Shown piece by piece: positions 1 to 6,676 of a DNA stretch of 12,242 bases; positions within the stretch are counted from its first letter, which is position 1; every line of letters starts with the position of its first letter. Made by a program: the position numbers and the translations under genes. Source of the stretch: BOG-1184 sp964651515 (GTDB taxonomy: Bacteria; Fibrobacterota; Chitinivibrionia; Chitinivibrionales; Chitinispirillaceae); assembly GCA_964651515.1 (NCBI GenBank), contig CAZYYB010000096.1, positions 1 to 12,242 on the forward strand, given 5' to 3'. The notes beneath the pieces were generated by a model. It was not told the DNA's origin and did not search any database. It worked only from the letters and a program-made list of their open reading frames with translations.

Positions 1-2366
1 ACCCGAAGACCGCAAAGGGGATCGTCAAGCGCGACATCATCGAAATCGTCACCGCCGGCACCGCCACCGAAGGGTGCTTCCTCGAAGAGAAGGCCAACAA
101 CTTCATCATGAGTCTCTGCCGGGTGAACGACTCCATCGGCGCCGCCGTGTGCGACCTCTCCACCGGCCAGTTCGAAGTCGAGGAGGCGAATGCGGAAACC
201 ATGGTCCACGAGATGATGCGCGTGGGGCCGAGCGAACTCCTCGTGCCCGCTTCCGAAGTCGACTATTTTACCAAGGCGTATGCCGAAAGCTACCGGAAGA
301 TCGTGGTCTCCCCCTTCGACCAGTGGAAATTCTCCTGGGACACCGCCTCGGCCGCCCTGAAGAATCACTTTCAGGTGGCCTCGCTCGACGGCTGGGGCCT
401 CGAAACGCGAACCGGTGCGGTATGTGCGGCGGGCGCCCTGCTCCTCTACCTGAAGGAGCAGAAGAAGAACGACCTGCGTTACATCTCCACCATGACGCTC
501 CGCTCCCTCTCGACATTCGCGGAACTCGATCCCTCGACGATCCGCAACCTCGAACTCCTGCAGCCGCTCCAGAGCGACGAGGCGGACGGAACACTCGTGT
601 CGGTGCTCGATAAAACCGGCACCGCGATGGGCGGTCGCCTGCTCAAGCGGTTCATCACCCGGCCGCTCCGTGACCTCAATGCGATCGGCGAGCGGCTCAC
701 CGCGGTCGAACGACTGAAAAAGGATGCCTTCTGCCGGGCGGAACTGGGGCTCCTCCTCAAACGGGTGGCGGATATCGAAAGGCTCATGAGCCGCATCTCC
801 CTCGAACGCGCCGGCGGGCGCGACCTGGCGAGCCTGCGCAGTTCGCTCGTCGCCTTCCCGGCAATCATCCGGCTTCTCGCCGAGAGCGGCTCGCCGCTCC
901 TGGCGAAGGCGTGCGATGCGCTGCGGGAGTTCGAGCCGCTGGCGTCCAGGATCGGCGATACCATCGTCGACAATCCGCCGAGCTCCATCCGGGAAGGCGG
1001 CATCATCCGGCCGGGCATATCCGCGGAGCTCGATCTCGTCCGCGACGCCGCGACGAACGGTAAGCAGTGGATCGGCAAGCTGCAGGAGAGCGAACGGAGC
1101 CGCACCGGTATTTCGACGCTCAAGGTAGGGTACAACCGCGTTTTCGGGTATTACATCGAAATCTCCCGGGCCAATGCCGGAAGCGCGCCTGCCGATTATA
1201 TCCGCAAACAGACATTGACCAACGGCGAAAGGTTCGTCACCCCGGCGCTCAAGGAAATGGAAGACACCATTCTCGGCGCCGAGGAGCGCCTCTCGGCACT
1301 CGAATACGAGCTTTTCGTCTCACTGCGCGCCTCGGTCGCGGCCGAGAGCGGGCGAATCCTCGCCGCCGCCGAGGCGGTGGCAATGATCGACGTGCTCGTC
1401 TCGTTTGCCCAGGTCGCCGCGGAGTACAACTACTGCCGGCCCGTGATCATCGACGAGCCCGACCTGGTCATTCGCGACGGCAGGCATCCCGTCGTCGAGC
1501 GGATGGTGGCGAGCGGCTCGTTCGTCCCCAACGACCTCGACCTTATCAAGAGAGAGTCGCAGATCCTGCTCATCACCGGCCCGAACATGGCGGGAAAATC
1601 GACCTTCCTCCGGCAGAACGCCCTCATCTGCATCATGGCGCAGATGGGCTCGTTCGTTCCGGCAAGTTTTGCGCAGATCGGCCTGGTCGACCGCTTCTTT
1701 ACCAGGGTGGGCGCCGCCGACCGCCTGGCACGGGGACTCTCCACCTTTCTCGTCGAGATGATCGAAGTGGCGAACATCCTCAATAATGCCACCGACCGCA
1801 GCCTCGTCCTCCTCGACGAGGTCGGCCGGGGAACCTCGACCTTCGACGGTATTTCGATCGCCTGGGCGGTGGCAGAATATCTGCACGAAACGGCCGGCCG
1901 CCGGTGCCGCACCCTGTTCGCGACCCACTATCATGAGTTGACCGAGATGGCCCTGCTCTTTTCGCGCATAAAGAACGTGCACGTGAAAGTCAAGGAGTGG
2001 AACGAGCAGATCATTTTCCTCCGGAAGATCGATCACGGTTCCTGCGACCACTCGTACGGCATCCAGGTCGCCCGTCTCGCCGGCGTTCCCCGGAAGGTGA
2101 TCATCCGGGCGAGGGAGATTCTCGCAAATCTCGAAAACATGGAGTTTTCGCCCGATCATACCCCCATGCTCGCCCGGCGCGGCGAGATGACGGCCGCCGC
2201 GTCGTCGGAGCAGACGAGCCTCTTCGCCTCCTCCGGCCGGGTAAGCCCTTCGGAGGGAGCCGCCGCCATCCTGGAGCGGCTGCGGGGACTCGATGTCGAC
2301 GCCCTCACCCCCCTTGACGCCCTGAACGTGCTCGCGGAGCTGAAACGGAAAGCGGAAGACGCCTGA
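1..2366 (+). CDS. mutS: DNA mismatch repair protein MutS, 5'-truncated by window edge
   Basis: MutS is the ATP-dependent clamp that recognises mismatches and small loops and recruits MutL. The reading frame is open to the left edge: codons from position 3 read PKTAKGIVKRDIIEIVTAGT, a typical end of the MutS mismatch-recognition domain, so the ATG at 108 is internal. 787 residues are visible. Against a usual length near 850, some 90 are missing, including the F-x-E mismatch-binding motif. Seen in order: the connector and lever domains, the clamp segment (a KVGYNRVFGYYIEIS stretch near 1120-1172), then the ATPase with Walker A GPNMAGKS (nt 1578-1601) and Walker B LVLLDEVGRGTSTFDG (D codon at nt 1815). 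FATHYHEL follows. The tail DALTPLDALNVLAELKRKA is the standard MutS C-terminal end. No frameshift or missing ATPase residue is seen. Identification is secure. Confidence 0.98.
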   Translation, partial: PKTAKGIVKRDIIEIVTAGTATEGCFLEEKANNFIMSLCRVNDSIGAAVCDLSTGQFEVEEANAETMVHEMMRVGPSELLVPASEVDYFTKAYAESYRKIVVSPFDQWKFSWDTASAALKNHFQVASLDGWGLETRTGAVCAAGALLLYLKEQKKNDLRYISTMTLRSLSTFAELDPSTIRNLELLQPLQSDEADGTLVSVLDKTGTAMGGRLLKRFITRPLRDLNAIGERLTAVERLKKDAFCRAELGLLLKRVADIERLMSRISLERAGGRDLASLRSSLVAFPAIIRLLAESGSPLLAKACDALREFEPLASRIGDTIVDNPPSSIREGGIIRPGISAELDLVRDAATNGKQWIGKLQESERSRTGISTLKVGYNRVFGYYIEISRANAGSAPADYIRKQTLTNGERFVTPALKEMEDTILGAEERLSALEYELFVSLRASVAAESGRILAAAEAVAMIDVLVSFAQVAAEYNYCRPVIIDEPDLVIRDGRHPVVERMVASGSFVPNDLDLIKRESQILLITGPNMAGKSTFLRQNALICIMAQMGSFVPASFAQIGLVDRFFTRVGAADRLARGLSTFLVEMIEVANILNNATDRSLVLLDEVGRGTSTFDGISIAWAVAEYLHETAGRRCRTLFATHYHELTEMALLFSRIKNVHVKVKEWNEQIIFLRKIDHGSCDHSYGIQVARLAGVPRKVIIRAREILANLENMEFSPDHTPMLARRGEMTAAASSEQTSLFASSGRVSPSEGAAAILERLRGLDVDALTPLDALNVLAELKRKAEDA

Positions 2367-2399
2367 GCCTTCAGGTCAATAGACAAGCGCAAGAGGATC

Positions 2400-2427
2400 T
2401 TGCTTTCCGCCGAAACCGGAGATATAT
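2400..2427 (+). promoter_or_regulatory. Candidate sigma-70-type promoter for the small HTH gene
   Basis: TTGCTT (2400-2405) and TATATT (2422-2427) are separated by 16 bp in the short gap after mutS. The -10 matches the consensus at five of six positions, but the -35 matches only in TTG. Transcription would begin near 2434, leaving a leader of about 45 nt before the ATG at 2478. That fits the preferred start of the HTH gene better than the ATG at 2439. Pattern-based only. Confidence 0.35.
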
Positions 2428-2477
2428 TCATTGCAATCATGGCAGGGGAGCCGACTCACCTCTTACCCGGAGCGCTC

Positions 2478-2759
2478 ATGGCCAGAATCAGCAAGGGACA
2501 GCTGGAAAAACTCCAGAAGAAGTATAAGACCGACGAGGCGATCGGGAAATTATTCGGGATTTCCCGGCAGGCGGTTCACCAGTTGCGGACGAAGTACGGT
2601 ATCGCCCCCATTCCCGACAAGAACGAAGTGCGCAACGGCGAGATTTTCCGGGAGTACGAGCAAGGACTCTCCGGCATCAAACTGGCACGGAAATTTAAAC
2701 TGTCGACCTCGCAGGCTTACCGGATTATCAATCAGCGCGGCGGGAAAAAGGGCCGTTAG
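2478..2759 (+). CDS. Small double helix-turn-helix DNA-binding protein
   Basis: This 93-residue basic protein has two HTH-like segments. Residues about 8-40 (LQKKYKTDEAIGKLFGISRQ, then AVHQLRTKYG) and about 52-86 (IFREYEQGLSGIKLARKFKL, then STSQAYRIINQ) both show the 'A..lg.s...v' spacing of resolvase/Trp-repressor-type HTH units. I chose the ATG at 2478 because GGAG lies five bases upstream (2469-2472). An ATG at 2439 would add 13 residues and a TTG at 2400 would add 26, but neither has a convincing ribosome site. No catalytic or sensor domain is present, so it probably acts as a DNA-binding or regulatory protein. Its targets are unknown. It has its own candidate promoter and a strong terminator, so it looks like a separate transcription unit between mutS and the glycosyltransferase operon. 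The short length means no family name is safe. Confidence 0.75.
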   Translation: MARISKGQLEKLQKKYKTDEAIGKLFGISRQAVHQLRTKYGIAPIPDKNEVRNGEIFREYEQGLSGIKLARKFKLSTSQAYRIINQRGGKKGR

Positions 2760-2776
2760 GCGGGCCGTCGTTTGAG

Positions 2777-2805
2777 AACAGCCGCCGCCGGCGCGGCTGT
2801 TTTTT
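2777..2805 (+). terminator. Rho-independent terminator after the HTH gene
   Basis: A perfect 9-bp stem, AACAGCCGC (2777-2785) with GCGGCTGTT (2793-2801), encloses a 7-nt GC-rich loop and runs straight into a T tract (2800-2805). It lies 18 bp past the stop codon of the HTH gene. It should insulate the glycosyltransferase operon from upstream transcription. Confidence 0.9.
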
Positions 2806-2816
2806 ACCGGCCGCTG

Positions 2817-2846
2817 TTGAGCGTGGAGGGACCGGCCTGTTATTTT
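2817..2846 (+). promoter_or_regulatory. Weak candidate promoter for the glycosyltransferase operon
   Basis: TTGAGC (2817-2822) and TATTTT (2841-2846) are 18 bp apart in the 54-bp gap between the terminator and the next start codon. A promoter is expected here because of the strong terminator just upstream. Both boxes match only four of six consensus positions, and the predicted start would fall almost on the ribosome site, so this is tentative. Confidence 0.25.
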
Positions 2847-2859
2847 TACCGGAAGAACC

Positions 2860-3594
2860 ATGACCATGACCACCGAAGACGTTCTGATCATCATCCCGAC
2901 CTATAACGAGCGGGAAACCATAGGCACCATGATTCCGGCCATCCGTGCGGTTCTGCCCGCTGCCCATATTCTGGTGGTCGACGACGGCTCCCCGGACGGC
3001 ACTTCGGCTATTGTCAAGGACCTGGCAACAAGGATCGACGGGCTCTTCGTCCTGGACCGGGCGCGGAAGGAGGGGCTGGGCAAGGCCTATGTCGCGGGTT
3101 TCCGCTGGGCGCTTGACCGCTCCTACCGTTACGTGTTCGAAATGGACGCCGATTTTTCCCATGACCCGAAATACCTGCCGGTTATCCTCGCGGCGATGGA
3201 CGAAAACGACCTGGTCGTCGGCTCGCGCTATAAATCGGGCGTCAATGTAGTCAACTGGCCCATGTCGCGGCTTCTGCTCAGCTACTTTGCCAACCGGTTC
3301 GCGCGGCTGGTCACCGGCATTCCGGTACGCGACTGCACCAGCGGCTACAAGTGCTTCCGGCGCTCGGTGCTCGAAGCGCTCGATTTCGGCGCGATCGCCT
3401 CGTCGGGATACTCCTTCCAGATCGAGGTGCATTTCTACGTCTGGCAGAAGGGCTTCAGGATCGCCGAGGTTCCCATCGTATTTACCGATCGCAAGCTGGG
3501 GGCGTCGAAGATGTCCTCGAAGATCGTCCGGGAGGCCTTCCTGCTCGTCATCTGGAAGCTTTTTTTTGCATCGTTCCTCAAGAGGAAGCGATAG
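2860..3594 (+). CDS. Polyprenol-phosphate mannosyltransferase-like GT2 (DPM1 family)
   Basis: This 244-residue family 2 glycosyltransferase would transfer a sugar, in characterised relatives mannose from GDP-mannose, onto a polyprenyl phosphate at the inner membrane. The lipid-linked sugar then serves as donor for later glycosylation. Motifs of the dolichol/polyprenol-phosphate mannose synthase group are clear: IIPTYNE (11-17), VVDDGSPDGT (39-48), the metal-binding DADFSHDP (96-103), GSRY (121-124), SGYKCFRRS (161-169) and RKLGASKMS (211-219). The only hydrophobic stretch is C-terminal (about 225-239), so this is the short soluble or peripheral form, without the GtrA-type membrane domain of some relatives. 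GGAAG at 2851-2855 serves the ATG at 2860; an ATG at 2866 is an equally usable start two codons on. The stop codon directly abuts the next gene, implying a shared transcript and coupled translation. The sugar is inferred from family and not proven. Confidence 0.9.
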   Translation: MTMTTEDVLIIIPTYNERETIGTMIPAIRAVLPAAHILVVDDGSPDGTSAIVKDLATRIDGLFVLDRARKEGLGKAYVAGFRWALDRSYRYVFEMDADFSHDPKYLPVILAAMDENDLVVGSRYKSGVNVVNWPMSRLLLSYFANRFARLVTGIPVRDCTSGYKCFRRSVLEALDFGAIASSGYSFQIEVHFYVWQKGFRIAEVPIVFTDRKLGASKMSSKIVREAFLLVIWKLFFASFLKRKR

Positions 3595-5217
3595 GTGGAG
3601 CGCCGGGCGGCCCCTCTTATTTCGATCGTTATCGTTAACTATAAGGTCCCGCAGCACCTTCTCCATGCGCTGCACTCCCTCCGTGAAGCCGACCTTTACG
3701 ATCGGACCGAGATCGTCGTCGTCGACAATGCCTCGGGCGATGAATCCGAAGCCCTGGTGCGTAAAAATTTTCCCGAAGTCGCCTGGATCCAGCTGAAGCG
3801 GAATATCGGGTTCGGCAAGGCATGCAATGTCGGCGCGCGAAGCGCAGCGGGAACCTATCTCCTCTTCCTCAATCCCGATACGCTCGCGGCGCATACCACC
3901 CTGTCGGCATCCGTTGCCTTCATGGAGCATCATCCCGAGGCGGGATTGGTCGGGGCGAAGGTCCTCAATCCGGACGGCACGCTGCAGATGAGCTGCCGCC
4001 GCGGTTTTCCCACCCCCGCCGCGGCGTTTTACCGGTTGAGCGGCCTGAGCCGGTTATTCCCGAAAAGCAAAAGGTTCGGCCGGTACAACCTCACCTACCT
4101 CGATCCGGATCTCTCCTGCAAAGTCGATGCGGTTTCCGGCTGCTTCATGTTCTGCCGGCGCGCGCTTTTTGAATCGATCCGCGGTTTTGACGAGCGCTTT
4201 TTCATGTACGGCGAGGACCTCGATCTCTGCTGGCGGATCAATGAAACGGGCGCCGCGGTATGGTACCATCCGGAGATCCGCATCATTCACCTGGGGGGAA
4301 CGAGTTCGGCAAGGCGCCTGCTGCCGTCAAGGATCGACTTTTACCAGGCAATGATCCTTTTTTCACGAAAGTACCAGCATACCAACCGGCCTTTTTTTCC
4401 CCAGTGGGTGATCTATGCCGGCATCATCCTCCAGGCGACCTTGAACATCGGATCGAAAATCCTGCACTCCCTGACGGCGACCCTGGTGGATCTCTTCATC
4501 ATCAACGCCACCTTTGCACTCTGCCTTACCGCGAGGTTCGCCTACAGGATGGAGAATCCTTACTCGAGCTCCACGGCGATGGCGATGATCGGCGTGCATA
4601 CGCTGCTTTCCGCCTCATTTCTCTTCATGTTTGCCATCAACGGGGTGTATTCGAGGAAAAAATCCGCCCTGTCGGCCATGCTGCTCCCGGGTTTTTCCGC
4701 CTCCATACTTTTCATGGCATGCATCTACTACCTCAAGTTCCTCGCCTTTTCCCGCATCGCGTTCGGGATTGCGGCGCTCCTGATCGTGCTGCTCCTGGCC
4801 TTGTGGCGACAGTGTCTCCCCTTCGTGCTCCGCCATGGCCAGCGCATCATATACGCCCGGGACCGGGTAATCATTATCGGCAGCGGACGGATCCCCTCGC
4901 TGGTGATCCAGAACTGTGAAAAACAGAAAAACTCCAGCATCATCGGGGTCATCTGGACGGGCGAGGACGAGCAGCCGGGACAGTTCGAAGGGTACCCGGT
5001 GCTCGGCCGGATCGAGGACGTGGCATCCGCCTTGCGGCGGTTCGAGGTCGATATGCTGCTCATTGCAACCCCGGTGCCCTGGTACTCCTATATCGTCGAA
5101 GCGCTTGCTGAAGTTAAGAAGAAAAACCTCACGATCCGATGGGTTCCCGCCGAGCTTTTCACCATGAGGGACGAAGAGGTACCCGCCGTCATTCCGCTGC
5201 ATGATTTTTCGGTATAG
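3595..5217 (+). CDS. GT2 glycosyltransferase fused to membrane and Rossmann half of a polyprenyl glycosylphosphotransferase
   Basis: 540 residues. Residues 1-265 form a WbbL/rhamnosyltransferase-like GT2 domain: ISIVIVNY (9-16), DNASGD (44-49), NIGFGKACNVG (70-80), FLNPDT (91-96), SGCFMFCRR (181-189) and FMYGEDLDLCWR (203-214). About five hydrophobic segments follow (near 271-290, 297-313, 328-349, 358-380, 387-406), with the NGVYSRKK and FSR signatures of WcaJ/WbaP-type transferases. A nucleotide-binding-like domain comes next, with VIIIGSGR at 425-432. The catalytic sugar-phosphate transferase domain that normally follows is absent: the protein ends at PLHDFSV. As it stands it probably extends a lipid-linked or polysaccharide glycan, and the C-terminal half may anchor or regulate it. 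GTG is the start: it directly follows the upstream TAG, with AGAGGAAG about six bases before it. The end lies close to the mobile-element border, so truncation by insertion is possible. Domain assignment is firm; substrate is unknown. Confidence 0.85.
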   Translation: MERRAAPLISIVIVNYKVPQHLLHALHSLREADLYDRTEIVVVDNASGDESEALVRKNFPEVAWIQLKRNIGFGKACNVGARSAAGTYLLFLNPDTLAAHTTLSASVAFMEHHPEAGLVGAKVLNPDGTLQMSCRRGFPTPAAAFYRLSGLSRLFPKSKRFGRYNLTYLDPDLSCKVDAVSGCFMFCRRALFESIRGFDERFFMYGEDLDLCWRINETGAAVWYHPEIRIIHLGGTSSARRLLPSRIDFYQAMILFSRKYQHTNRPFFPQWVIYAGIILQATLNIGSKILHSLTATLVDLFIINATFALCLTARFAYRMENPYSSSTAMAMIGVHTLLSASFLFMFAINGVYSRKKSALSAMLLPGFSASILFMACIYYLKFLAFSRIAFGIAALLIVLLLALWRQCLPFVLRHGQRIIYARDRVIIIGSGRIPSLVIQNCEKQKNSSIIGVIWTGEDEQPGQFEGYPVLGRIEDVASALRRFEVDMLLIATPVPWYSYIVEALAEVKKKNLTIRWVPAELFTMRDEEVPAVIPLHDFSV

Positions 5218-5239
5218 GATTTTAGAGTACAATGGAGGC

Positions 5240-5262
5240 GGCATCCAGCATACATGCCTTTT
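5240..5262 (+). terminator. Weak candidate terminator after the glycosyltransferase fusion
   Basis: GGCAT (5240-5244) pairs with ATGCC (5254-5258) across a 9-nt loop and is followed by TTTT. The 5-bp stem is short, so efficiency would be modest. It is the only hairpin plus T run in the 55-bp gap between the convergent glycosyltransferase and integrase genes. Confidence 0.25.
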
Positions 5263-5269
5263 CCATTCA

Positions 5270-5320
5270 AATTCAGCCGCTTTTTAATCCAAAAACCTCA
5301 ATTTGGCCGGAATTTGGCCG
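5270..5320. repeat. Short direct repeats at the integrase 3' end, possible recombinase-binding sites
   Basis: AATTTGGCCG occurs at 5300-5309 and again at 5311-5320, a period of 11 bp. A related AATTCAGCCG lies at 5270-5279 in the same orientation. The first two copies are inside the last codons of int. Helically phased repeats next to an element border could be arm-type integrase sites, but two short copies could also arise by chance. Confidence 0.3.
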
Positions 5321-6388
5321 AGGATTCACCACCTTCAGCACATTGGCAAGGCTCCCGATCCGGTATCGGTTAAAAACCGATTGCGACCGGTGCCCGGAAA
5401 CCGCCTGAACATGCTTCGGGTCGAATCCCTCCACCTCGCACTTGTGAGTAATCATTCCGCGTCTGCAATCCCGCACCCAGCCGCCGTCTGCGCCGAATTT
5501 TCTTTCAAGGTTTGCTTTGTGACAGGACCATTGCCGCCAGCGCAATCCCTTCCGGTTTCTGAAAATGAGGCCATGCCGGTAGGCAAGTTGGGAAATCTCC
5601 CGCCATAACCGGTCGGAGATCGGCAGGGTATCAGGTTCACAGGTCTTGGCAATCGTCGGTGGAATGGAAATAATATGCACTGGAATTCCATCGATTGCAA
5701 CCTCCCGCGCCATCTCCCATTCATACTGTGCAACTTCCCGTGGTCTTCGGCCCGTCTCCCATAGGGCAAGATAGAAAAGAGCGAAACGCGGGTATCTATT
5801 ATTGAGGTACGCATAGTTGCGCTCGAACTTTTCCTTGGTCAGAACGAAAGTGCGGATATTCGCGCCTGGCAGCGCCTTCATTCCTCGCATGGGGTTATAG
5901 TCGAATCGCGATGCGGGGTTGTTTTCGCCGTTCGCATAGACATACACGGCGCGCATGTAGGAGTACCGGTTATTGATCGCATTGATCGAGGACCCGGCGC
6001 TCTTCATCTCGTTGCGCCAGAGTTCGATATCCTCCCGGTATATTTCATTCGCGTACCGCATCCCGAATTTCCGCAGGCAGTGCAGCAGGTGATACCGTTC
6101 GGTCTGGCCGCTCTTGGTGAAGCGCAGATGATAAAACCAGTAGCGCCCTACCAATCGCCAGAACTTCGGATTCCTTACAGGTTCTTCCTTGACAAGCTTT
6201 TTTTCAAAGAGCTTTCCGTTTGCAGCGTTTACCCGTAACTCCGCGAGTTTCTGCTCTCCCAAGCGCTCGCATTTTGCCAGGTCTGTTTTCGATCCCGTGG
6301 AGTGCAGGCCCAGCGGGTACCGTTCAGGATAGCCCTTAATCGGGTATCTGCAATACAGCGACTTCCCCCGCCAGAAGAGGTATTTCAT
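5273..6388 (-). CDS. int: Tyrosine recombinase / phage integrase
   Basis: This 371-residue site-specific recombinase would join element and chromosome by strand exchange through a 3'-phosphotyrosine link. The N-terminal part (1-60) resembles an arm-binding region. Residues about 72-165 form a SAM-like core-binding domain, with the usual helix ending in AINNRYSYMRAVYVYA. The catalytic domain covers about 180-350. Box I is ETGRRPREVA, placing the catalytic Arg at 215. The hairpin lysine is probably K248 in AKTCEPDTLPI. Box II reads RDCRRG, with Arg at 309 but Arg instead of the usual His at 306. SGHRSQSVFNRY supplies H333 and the nucleophile Y342. GGAAGGA six bases before the ATG is the best ribosome site in the element. 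It follows the excisionase-like gene by 30 nt and sits at the element border, the normal position for an integrase. Confidence 0.93.
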   Translation of the reverse strand: MKYLFWRGKSLYCRYPIKGYPERYPLGLHSTGSKTDLAKCERLGEQKLAELRVNAANGKLFEKKLVKEEPVRNPKFWRLVGRYWFYHLRFTKSGQTERYHLLHCLRKFGMRYANEIYREDIELWRNEMKSAGSSINAINNRYSYMRAVYVYANGENNPASRFDYNPMRGMKALPGANIRTFVLTKEKFERNYAYLNNRYPRFALFYLALWETGRRPREVAQYEWEMAREVAIDGIPVHIISIPPTIAKTCEPDTLPISDRLWREISQLAYRHGLIFRNRKGLRWRQWSCHKANLERKFGADGGWVRDCRRGMITHKCEVEGFDPKHVQAVSGHRSQSVFNRYRIGSLANVLKVVNPRPNSGQIEVFGLKSG

Positions 6389-6418
6389 AAAATATCCTTC
6401 CGGTCGGTACTGTAGCGC

Positions 6419-6670
6419 TTACAATTTAATTCCGGCGTTGCGCTCATTCAAGTAGGTTCCATCCCTTTCGATGCAGATTTTCAGCCGCTCGATGTTGAAC
6501 CGCCCGCGTCCAAGATAAATGCCTTTTTTGAACTCACGGAGGCATACCATTTTATACACCGTCTTCCGGCTTAACTTAAGACATGCGGCGATGTCGGCGT
6601 AGGTGCCGATTTCGGGGAGTTGGATCACGGCGAACCCTCGCCGTTGAGGACCAATTTCCGGGGGCGGCAT
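6419..6670 (-). CDS. Excisionase-like helix-turn-helix protein
   Basis: This 83-residue basic protein has a winged-HTH layout of the excisionase/MerR-like kind: TYADIAACLKLSRKTVYKMV at about 23-42, then the GIYLGRGRFNIERLKICIE wing and helix. Such proteins bend DNA at attachment sites and direct integrase towards excision, and some also act as regulators. The position, directly between helicase and integrase and probably on the same transcript, supports this role. Start choice is uncertain. I use the ATG at 6670, six bases after the helicase stop. A TTG at 6676 would directly follow that stop and lies closer to the GAAAG-like ribosome site, adding two residues. Nothing is missing from the fold that I can see, but recognition rests on HTH pattern and context, so a plain transcriptional regulator remains possible. 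Confidence 0.7.
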   Translation of the reverse strand: MPPPEIGPQRRGFAVIQLPEIGTYADIAACLKLSRKTVYKMVCLREFKKGIYLGRGRFNIERLKICIERDGTYLNERNAGIKL

Positions 6671-6676
6671 CAGCAA

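Noticed and set aside
1320..2159. 279-codon open frame on the - strand
   Set aside because: Antisense to the MutS ATPase domain. The mutS reading is unmistakable.
2400..2477. Extended N-terminus of the HTH gene from TTG 2400 or ATG 2439
   Set aside because: Neither has a ribosome site, and the extension would overlap the candidate promoter. GGAG correctly precedes the ATG at 2478.
2728..3933. 401-codon open frame on the - strand
   Set aside because: It is antisense to two clear glycosyltransferase genes and the terminator, has biased composition typical of GC-rich shadow frames, and shows no recognisable motif.
5417..5430. CGGGTCGAATCCCT resembles a tRNA T-arm near the integrase, tempting as an att site
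   Set aside because: It lies within conserved integrase codons, with no acceptor, anticodon or D arm around it and no CCA end.
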